This document shows, one piece after another, positions 1-4,830 of a stretch of 7,089 nucleotides of DNA. Every line of letters starts with the position of its first letter. The stretch's first letter is position 1. This stretch comes from an uncultured bacterium (GTDB taxonomy: Bacteria > Hydrogenedentota > Hydrogenedentia > Hydrogenedentales > SLHB01). The position numbers and the translations under genes are program-made. Location of the stretch: the NCBI GenBank assembly GCA_937928585.1, contig CALEZK010000469.1:1-7089 (forward strand). The letters are read 5' to 3'. The notes under the pieces were generated by a model that worked only from the letters and a program-made list of their open reading frames with translations, was not told the DNA's origin and ran no database searches.

Positions 1-1
1 C

Positions 2-118
2 TCCAGCATGGCGGTGCTCGCCGACGGCCAAATCGGCATCCTATACGAACGCGGCGACGACACCCCCTACCGGAAAGTCACCTTCGCCAAGTTCCCGCTC
101 GATTGGCTCCTGCGATGA
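2..118 (+). CDS. C-terminal end of a sialidase-like (BNR/GH33-type) glycoside hydrolase, 5' truncated by window edge
   Basis: Only the last 38 codons are in the window, read in the frame starting at base 2 and ending in TGA at 116-118. The visible peptide begins SSMAVLADGQIGILYERG and ends in a KVTFAKFPLDWL-like strand. This is the typical last blade of exo-alpha-sialidases, where a YSxL/M segment is followed by a D-G-x-I-G-I-L-Y-E strand and a final F-A-x-F-x-L-x-W-L strand. Such enzymes release terminal sialic acids, usually outside the cytoplasm. The catalytic residues and any signal peptide lie upstream and cannot be checked. It could also be another BNR-repeat propeller hydrolase. It converges on the minus-strand gene, with only 44 bp between the two stop codons and no clear hairpin terminator there. 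Confidence 0.72.
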   Translation, partial: SSMAVLADGQIGILYERGDDTPYRKVTFAKFPLDWLLR

Positions 119-162
119 ACGAGGAAGCCCCGATCGCCATCACGCCACTGGAAGCCGGGAAG

Positions 163-1596
163 CTAGATAACCTCCCACTCGCTTTCTTGCTGGGGCTGGA
201 AGATGCGGCGGCGGTCGGTTTCCATCATGCTGGGGCGGCGCTTCAGAGAGCTTTCGATTTTCGGGAAGCCCTGAAAGCGGGTGTTTGATTTTTCGTATTG
301 ACCAATGAGATGGAGGTACATCATCAGCCGCGCGGTGCGGAATTGACGCGGTGACGAGCAGAAAATGCTGATGCCCTTTTCGGCTGCGTGCTGGATTTTG
401 TCGGCGAAGGCGTTCGGCGTTTTGGAGTCCATCTCCGACCAGCCAAACAGATCCATGTCGTCGTTTTTCGCCTGTTTGGTCGAGGCGGAGACTTCAAACT
501 CCATGTTCAGCCGTTCGTAGGTGTCGACGAGTTGATCCACCCAATGCATGATCGAGCGATAACCTTCGTCGGCTACGTCGAGGTCGATGTGCGTTTCGTC
601 GACGTTTGCGCTGGTGCGTTGCGAGAGGTAGATCGAACGCTCTTCATTGTGCTCGGGGATCATGCGAACGCGCGCCTTCTCGGCGGCGTCGCCATAGTTG
701 AAGCTCTCGAGAATCGTGGGGATGGTGAATTTCGTTTTCGACAAAAGCGCGAGCTCACGCAGCAGCGGACCCGCAAGTCCGTCCTGCTCAAAAGTCGCTT
801 CCAGCGGCGGGGCCGGCGCGAAAAGTTCGGCGTCCCACGCGTGATACGCGTCGGTAAACAGCCCGGCGAGTTGGCGGCCAAGGCCTTCCGAGCGGCCATT
901 CACCGCGAGCATCATGAGCCGCGAAAAATCCTGCGCAGGTTGCCAGCCGGGTTTGCGCGCGAGGTCGCGCTCGACGATGTAGCGCAGGGTAATCAGCCGA
1001 TCCATCGCGAGCCAGGCGGATTCCTCCGGGGCGCGCCAATCGACGCACAAGGTCTCCGACCAACGCTGCACCCACTCGCGCAGTTGGCGCGCGGTGTAGC
1101 TGCGGGGCTGGCGGCGGATCTCGTCGAGCGAGCCGGCTTCAACGCGGTCGCGGCGCAACACATCGCCGAATTCCTGGGCGAACTGCGCCGGCGCATCGGC
1201 GTAGAGCAGCAGCTCGTCCGTGCGCGCATCGTAGAGATACGAGCGGAAGAGATCCGTGACGAAGGCGTAGCCCGCGTTAAAAAAGCGATTCGTATCGACG
1301 AGGGTGCGGGTGGTCTCGCAGTAGTCGAGGCCCCGCTTGATCACCGCCGCCGGCGGCTCCAACATTCCCGGCAATACGAAGTAGGTAACCATCGGCGCGT
1401 GCGATTTCAGGCGAATCACATTCGCGGTGGTCGTCGGTTGGCCGGGCACCGCAACGGGTTCGATGTGTTCGTGGTCGGTCCAGCCGAGAAGCGACAAAAA
1501 CTTATCGGCAAACCGGTGCTGGTCGTCACGGGTCGAGTCGGCGAGGCGTTCCCACCACGACTCGCACAGGCGTTGGATATCCATACCAGTCCGCAT
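163..1596 (-). CDS. Uncharacterised 477-residue protein, possible restriction-endonuclease-like N-terminal domain
   Basis: I do not recognise this family. The product is soluble, with no signal peptide or membrane helix. Residues 5-39 (MDIQRLCESWWERLAD... to FLSLLGW) form a helix ending in LLGW. At about 100-150 comes a strand/helix pattern (NAGYAFVTDLFRSYLYD, then DELLLY, then a helix). This order resembles the N-terminal nuclease-like domain of Type I R and Type IIG/Eco57I-like enzymes (LLGW, then 'x-TNG-x-LYD'). No intact D-x(n)-E-x-K triad is evident, so an active nuclease is not supported. No methylase motif (NPPY) or Walker box is present. The C-terminal third is mixed alpha/beta, with a charged stretch at 372-391. 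The ATG at 1596 was chosen because it lies one base after the upstream stop; alternatives are GTG at 1608 (closer to an AAGGA) and ATG at 1584. It is almost certainly co-expressed with the upstream regulator. The gene is real (long ORF, tight coupling); the function is unknown. Confidence 0.82.
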   Translation of the reverse strand: MRTGMDIQRLCESWWERLADSTRDDQHRFADKFLSLLGWTDHEHIEPVAVPGQPTTTANVIRLKSHAPMVTYFVLPGMLEPPAAVIKRGLDYCETTRTLVDTNRFFNAGYAFVTDLFRSYLYDARTDELLLYADAPAQFAQEFGDVLRRDRVEAGSLDEIRRQPRSYTARQLREWVQRWSETLCVDWRAPEESAWLAMDRLITLRYIVERDLARKPGWQPAQDFSRLMMLAVNGRSEGLGRQLAGLFTDAYHAWDAELFAPAPPLEATFEQDGLAGPLLRELALLSKTKFTIPTILESFNYGDAAEKARVRMIPEHNEERSIYLSQRTSANVDETHIDLDVADEGYRSIMHWVDQLVDTYERLNMEFEVSASTKQAKNDDMDLFGWSEMDSKTPNAFADKIQHAAEKGISIFCSSPRQFRTARLMMYLHLIGQYEKSNTRFQGFPKIESSLKRRPSMMETDRRRIFQPQQESEWEVI

Positions 1597-1597
1597 G

Positions 1598-2299
1598 TTA
1601 CGCCACACCCTTTCCTTTCGGGACTTCGTACCCGGCAGCCTCGATTCGCCGCCAGATGACGTCTTCCCGCCTACCCAACATATCCACCCCCACGCGCAGA
1701 TACGAGTCGACCCGCGGGTCGCGCCCCGCCAGGGCCAGCATAAACTCGTCCCGCGTCATGGTATCTATCGGCAAAAGCTCGGAACTCCCCACTTCCGGTT
1801 CACGTCCGCCGGTGTAGACGAGCAACAGACGTCCCTCCGTCTCGTTGTATACGAGCAGAATGACCGACGGCTCGATGGCCGCTTCACCGCGCACGCGCTC
1901 GAGCGGGGTGCCCGCGCGGAGGAACAGGTTCCGCAGATCCTGAAACAGCGAGAACTGGGTGTCCACCTGATAATAGGTGCGGTTGCCTTCGCTGCGGCGA
2001 TAGAGCAATTTTATTTTCGAGAGACGTTCGAGTTCCCGCTGGACCGCGCGGATAGGCAGGCCTGTGGCAGCTTCGATCTGCCGTTGGTAGTAATCGCGCA
2101 TGGGGTCTATAAGGAAAAGCCGCAACACTTCGGCGCGCGCGCCGGAGCCAAGCAAGGCGCTCAAGGTTTCGTTGCCACGCGGCGTTTTTGCTGTTCGTCC
2201 CATCGTCAAGGTCAACACAGTCTCTGCTTCACCCACTATTGCAAATATTCGTTCAACCGGAGATTCGTCAGCGGAAGAATACTTGTTGTAGTCGTTCAT
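1598..2299 (-). CDS. Winged helix-turn-helix regulator with degenerate nucleotidyltransferase-like C-terminal region
   Basis: A 233-residue protein. Residues about 46-115 form a winged helix: a LLGSGARAEVLRLFL entry helix, a DYYQRQIEAATGLP turn, a recognition helix at 81-94 (LPIRAVQRELERLS), and a wing at 101-112 (RRSEGNRTYYQV). This is typical of ArsR/MarR-like DNA-binding domains often joined to a minimal nucleotidyltransferase (MNT). The C-terminal region (about 135-233) keeps the late MNT-like segment (PIDTMTRDEFMLALAGRDPRV...), but the catalytic GS-x(n)-D-x-D signature is not recognisable. It therefore looks like a non-catalytic remnant or a new sensor domain. Residues 1-45 have no clear family. 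No Shine-Dalgarno is evident before the ATG at 2299; the preceding 30 bases are A+T-rich. An internal ATG at 2203 (residue 33) also keeps the whole HTH. It is first in a unit with the 477-residue gene, and autoregulation from the divergent region is a reasonable inference. Confidence 0.85.
   Translation of the reverse strand: MNDYNKYSSADESPVERIFAIVGEAETVLTLTMGRTAKTPRGNETLSALLGSGARAEVLRLFLIDPMRDYYQRQIEAATGLPIRAVQRELERLSKIKLLYRRSEGNRTYYQVDTQFSLFQDLRNLFLRAGTPLERVRGEAAIEPSVILLVYNETEGRLLLVYTGGREPEVGSSELLPIDTMTRDEFMLALAGRDPRVDSYLRVGVDMLGRREDVIWRRIEAAGYEVPKGKGVA
1609..1617 (-). promoter_or_regulatory. Purine-rich ribosome-binding site for the 477-residue gene
   Basis: On the minus strand the sequence reads AAGGAAAGG, inside the last codons of the regulator gene. 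The distal AAAGG lies 12 nt before the ATG at 1596, and AAGGA lies 4 nt before the GTG at 1608. Neither spacing is ideal, so the start is ambiguous. The TAA-C-ATG junction (1600 to 1594) suggests reinitiation by ribosomes finishing the upstream gene. Confidence 0.5.
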
Positions 2300-2588
2300 G
2301 TCAATATAAATTTTTTACGATCTCTAATTCGTGTTGCACGACCACTTAAGGGTTACCGCAAGCTGGACGTGCGCCCGTCTTCCCTCCGCCGTTTCTGTAC
2401 CTGAATGTAGCGGTTACGGGGGCAACATACGGAAATGTATCCTTTCTGAAACTCCCCTACTTTTTCGTGTTGGCCAATTTTTTTGCCTCAAAATTTGTCT
2501 AACAGACGGCTAACCGCGTTGAAACCCCATGATTTCACAGACTTATCACCAGCTTTGCCGGGCAATCGGTGCAAACGAATTTCAGAGT

Positions 2589-2604
2589 TGGCACACCCGT
2601 TGCA
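2589..2604 (+). promoter_or_regulatory. Sigma-54 (RpoN) -24/-12 promoter for the P-II/amt operon
   Basis: The sequence reads TGGCAC-ACCCG-TTGCA, essentially the sigma-54 consensus TGGCAC-N5-TTGCA. The invariant GG (2590-2591) and GC (2602-2603) are separated by the canonical 10 nt. Transcription should start near 2615, giving a leader of about 90 nt to the GTG at 2705. Known biology: sigma-54 with NtrC drives glnK-amtB in many bacteria under nitrogen limitation, so motif and gene content agree. The enhancer-binding activator and its sites were not identified here. Confidence 0.88.
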
Positions 2605-2621
2605 TTTTAGGTCCGCATTAG

Positions 2622-2635
2622 TGTCGTGCACGACA
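2622..2635. promoter_or_regulatory. 14-bp perfect palindrome, possible operator
   Basis: TGTCGTGCACGACA is a perfect inverted repeat with no spacer. It sits about 7-20 nt downstream of the predicted sigma-54 start site. Its right half TGCACGAC recurs at 2335-2342, just upstream of the divergent regulator gene. A dimeric regulator bound here could block the operon, but one shared 8-mer pair is expected by chance in a region this size. Confidence 0.35.
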
Positions 2636-2691
2636 TTTCCGGGCGTTTCCACAGGGGACGTTTCTCGGGCAAACCAGCAACAAACCAGTGT

Positions 2692-2697
2692 GGAGAG
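2692..2697 (+). promoter_or_regulatory. Ribosome-binding site deciding the P-II GTG start
   Basis: GGAGAG lies 7 nt before the GTG at 2705. This spacing, and the fact that P-II proteins start with M-(K/R)-K-(V/I)-E-A-I-I-K-P, fixes the start here and not at the upstream ATG at 2483. Confidence 0.85.
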
Positions 2698-2704
2698 TAC
2701 TGCC

Positions 2705-3046
2705 GTGCGAAAGGTTGAGGCGATTATCAAACCGTTCAAATTGGATGAAGTGAAGGAAGCCCTGGGCGGCATAGGCGTCCAGGGGCTCACCGTAACCGAA
2801 GTGAAAGGCTTCGGACGTCAGAAGGGCCACAAGGAGCTGTACCGCGGCGCGGAATATGTAGTGGAGTTCCTGCCGAAGGTGAAGCTCGAGATTGTGGTAG
2901 GCGACGAGAAGGCCAAGCAGGTGGTGGAAACCATCGCGAAGGCCGCGACGACCGGCAAGATTGGTGATGGGAAGATTTTTGTGTCCACGATCGACGACGC
3001 GGTCCGCATCCGGACGGGTGAGTCGGGCGACGTGGCCATCGGTTGA
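2705..3046 (+). CDS. glnB: P-II family nitrogen regulatory protein (GlnB/GlnK)
   Basis: A 113-residue protein, close to the usual 112. It opens with VRKVEAIIKPFKLDEVKEAL. The T-loop contains GRQKGH at 37-42, Y46 and Y51; Y51 is the known uridylylation site, so control by GlnD-type modification is possible. K58 follows the T-loop. The nucleotide-binding B- and C-loops are intact: TGKIGDGKIF at 83-92 and R101/R103. Residue 49 is Ala, so the cyanobacterial Ser49 phosphorylation site is absent. P-II trimers bind ATP/ADP and 2-oxoglutarate, and when nitrogen is sufficient they dock on Amt to close the ammonium pore. Its position upstream of amt in one sigma-54 operon makes it a GlnK in function, though the name glnB is commonly applied. 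It is separated from amt by 137 nt. Confidence 0.97.
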   Translation: MRKVEAIIKPFKLDEVKEALGGIGVQGLTVTEVKGFGRQKGHKELYRGAEYVVEFLPKVKLEIVVGDEKAKQVVETIAKAATTGKIGDGKIFVSTIDDAVRIRTGESGDVAIG

Positions 3047-3183
3047 TGGTCATGGTGACCGGCTGAAGTTGGAACTGAAGGTGCAGGCTCGGGGGGTGCG
3101 CGCGCAGTAAAAGCGCGGCCCACCGGAAACGGGAGCCCTGAACGCGGGTGGCGCGATCAGCGGGCATGTTAAGGAGAAACGAA
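3047..3183 (+). other. Leader between P-II and amt genes
   Basis: A 137-nt gap inside the operon without a gene. It holds two small hairpins: GGTCA-tgg-TGACC at 3048-3060, directly after the P-II stop, and CGCGC-agtaaaa-GCGCG at 3101-3117. Neither has a T-run, so they are not terminators. They might slow or protect the transcript and set different levels for the two genes; this is inference. No sigma-54-like motif is seen here. Confidence 0.45.
3171..3176 (+). promoter_or_regulatory. Ribosome-binding site deciding the amt ATG start
   Basis: AAGGAG lies 7 nt upstream of the ATG at 3184, an ideal arrangement. It rules out the in-frame GTG at 3148, which has no comparable site and would place charged residues before the signal peptide. 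Confidence 0.88.
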
Positions 3184-4611
3184 ATGCGATTGTTTGGGTT
3201 GAAACTGGGGACGACATTGACCGGAGGCGCGCTTGTTGCGGTCCTCCTGGTAATGATGATGACGATAGCGACGGCATTGCCTGCGTTTGCGCAGGATCCG
3301 CCGGCGGAAGAGGCGGCGCCGACTGCCGAAGCGGCACCATCTGAAGAGGCGCCCGCGGAAGAGGAAGCGGCCGCGCCTACTTTGGATACGGGCGATACGG
3401 CGTGGATGCTCACGTCGATGTGCCTTGTGTTGTTCATGACCATCCCCGGCCTGTCATTGTTCTATGGCGGCCTTGTACGCACGAAGAACGTATTGTCGGT
3501 GCTGGTGCAGTGCTTTGCGCTGACCGCATTGATGACGCTGGTGTGGGTGGTCGTGGGGTATTCGATTGCGTTCGGCGTGCCGGAGAATCCCGCGATTCAT
3601 AAGTATTTCGGCGGCTTCAGCCGGGTGCTGCTCGCGGGTCTGACCTCCGAGTCGCTCACAATGACAATTCCGGAATCCGTGTTCATCACGTTCCAGTGCA
3701 CGTTCGCGATCATCACGCCGGCGCTTATTGTTGGCGCATTTGCGGAACGCATGAAGTTCTCCGCGGTGATGCTGTTCAGCGTCCTGTGGTCGATTCTGGT
3801 GTATTGCCCGATCGCGCACATGGTCTGGGGGGGCGATGGCGCATGGTTCTGGGATTTGGGCGCACTTGACTTCGCCGGTGGTACGGTAGTTCATATTAAC
3901 GCTGGTGTGGCTGCATTGGTCGGCTGCATCGTGGTCGGTAAACGTAAAGGCTATCCGACGACGCCGATGGCGCCGCACAACATGACGATGGCCGTAACCG
4001 GCGCGGGCATGCTCTGGGTGGGTTGGTTCGGCTTCAACGCGGGTAGCGCCGTGGCCGCGAATGGTCTCGCGGGTATGGCAATGCTTGTCACGCATATCGC
4101 GACGGCAGCGGCGGCCATCACCTGGATGCTGATTGAATGGATGAAGCATGGCAAGCCCAGCGCACTCGGCATCATCACGGGTGCGGTCGCGGGTCTGGTC
4201 GCGATCACCCCGGCAGCCGGTACGGCAGGCCCGATGGGCGCGCTTGCCATCGGCTTTGCTTCCGGCGTCATCTGCTTCTTCGGCGCGACAACTTTGAAGA
4301 AAGCGCTCGGCTATGACGACGCGTTGGACGCGTTCGGCGTGCACGGTATCGGCGGTCTCGTCGGTGCGTTGCTCACGGGCGTCTTTGCAAACCCGGCCCT
4401 CGGCGGGACGTTTGCGGATTACCCCGGCCTGGTGCCGCAGATGACATCTCAGGTTATCACCTGCGTAGTCACGATTGTGTATTGCGGTGTAGTTTCGTTC
4501 ATCCTCTACAAGATCGTCGACGTAATCGTTGGTCTGCGTGTGGATGAGGCGGCGGAGACGGAAGGTCTCGACGTGACGAGCCATAACGAAGCCGGCTATA
4601 ACCTCTCGTAG
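3184..4611 (+). CDS. amt: Ammonium transporter, Amt/MEP/Rh family
   Basis: A 475-residue inner-membrane channel for ammonium uptake. Residues 1-36 look like a cleavable signal peptide ending AFA before Q37. An Ala/Glu/Pro-rich linker (37-66) precedes the first core helix (about 73-97). The family signature DFAGGTVVHINAG begins at D229. Twin pore histidines are H237 and H387, the same 150-residue spacing as E. coli H168/H318. Gate phenylalanines match F174 and F284 (WFGFN at 281-285), with S288 matching S219 and W215 in the AHMVWG loop. A C-terminal tail (451-475, ending GYNLS) carries the RVDEAAETEGLD segment that contacts P-II in related proteins. All key residues are present, so it should be functional. 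Two stops in tandem (TAG TAA) end the gene, followed by a strong terminator. It would be inhibited by the P-II encoded just upstream when nitrogen is plentiful. Confidence 0.97.
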   Translation: MRLFGLKLGTTLTGGALVAVLLVMMMTIATALPAFAQDPPAEEAAPTAEAAPSEEAPAEEEAAAPTLDTGDTAWMLTSMCLVLFMTIPGLSLFYGGLVRTKNVLSVLVQCFALTALMTLVWVVVGYSIAFGVPENPAIHKYFGGFSRVLLAGLTSESLTMTIPESVFITFQCTFAIITPALIVGAFAERMKFSAVMLFSVLWSILVYCPIAHMVWGGDGAWFWDLGALDFAGGTVVHINAGVAALVGCIVVGKRKGYPTTPMAPHNMTMAVTGAGMLWVGWFGFNAGSAVAANGLAGMAMLVTHIATAAAAITWMLIEWMKHGKPSALGIITGAVAGLVAITPAAGTAGPMGALAIGFASGVICFFGATTLKKALGYDDALDAFGVHGIGGLVGALLTGVFANPALGGTFADYPGLVPQMTSQVITCVVTIVYCGVVSFILYKIVDVIVGLRVDEAAETEGLDVTSHNEAGYNLS

Positions 4612-4644
4612 TAACGGAGCGGCGTAACAACGTCGCGCTGACCA

Positions 4645-4683
4645 CTGCGGCGCGGGAGTCAACCTCCCGCGCCGCAGGTTTTT
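4645..4683 (+). terminator. Rho-independent terminator of the P-II/amt operon
   Basis: A perfect 14-bp G+C-rich stem, CTGCGGCGCGGGAG (4645-4658) against its complement at 4664-4677, with a 5-nt loop (TCAAC). Five T residues (4679-4683) follow one G after the stem. It starts 33 bp after the amt stop and separates the operon from the next gene. Confidence 0.93.
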
Positions 4684-4830
4684 GGGAACTATTTTGTGTC
4701 TACGCGTATGGAGAGCGGAAACATCCTGGTGTGAACGCAGTGCGGAAGTGCCGACAGGTTTGGGACTTAATGCTCGGTGCGTTTTGGTGTGAAGCAGTAA
4801 CGATTCGAGTGGTGCGAAGGAAATGCAGTA
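4684..4830 (+). promoter_or_regulatory. Probable promoter region of the GYF_2 membrane protein gene
   Basis: Because the amt terminator is strong, the next gene needs its own promoter within these 147 bp. I see no convincing -35/-10 or -24/-12 pair. There is an imperfect direct repeat, TGGTGTGAACGCAGT at 4727-4741 and TGGTGTGAAGCAGTA at 4785-4799, 58 bp apart, which might bind a regulator. A ribosome-binding site AAGGA lies at 4817-4821. Confidence 0.35.

Larger units (their letters stand above)
2300..2704. other. Divergent intergenic region between the regulator gene (-) and the P-II gene (+)
   Basis: This 405-bp stretch has no convincing gene; the open frame running into the P-II gene from 2483 is an upstream extension with no family character. 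Contents: an A+T-rich block at 2300-2325 next to the minus-strand start; an imperfect palindrome ACC-A-CTTAAG-GGT at 2341-2353; a short inverted repeat GTCT-aac-AGAC at 2497-2507; the sigma-54 promoter at 2589-2604; the 14-bp palindrome at 2622-2635; and the P-II ribosome-binding site at 2692-2697. I found no clear NtrC-type enhancer (TGCACC-N5-GGTGCA) and no good -35/-10 pair for the minus-strand unit. Confidence 0.7.

Noticed and set aside
388..1659. Long plus-strand open frame (423 codons) opposite the 477-residue gene
   Set aside because: Arg/Val-rich translation typical of an antisense shadow in G+C-rich DNA. The minus-strand frame is coupled to its upstream gene and has a more natural composition.
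2471..2487. Second sigma-54-like site (TTGGCC...TTGCC)
   Set aside because: GG and GC are 11 nt apart, not 10, and the -24 box lacks the usual CAC.
2483..2704. In-frame N-terminal extension of the P-II protein
   Set aside because: It would span the sigma-54 promoter. A ribosome-binding site and the family's usual length both point to the GTG at 2705.
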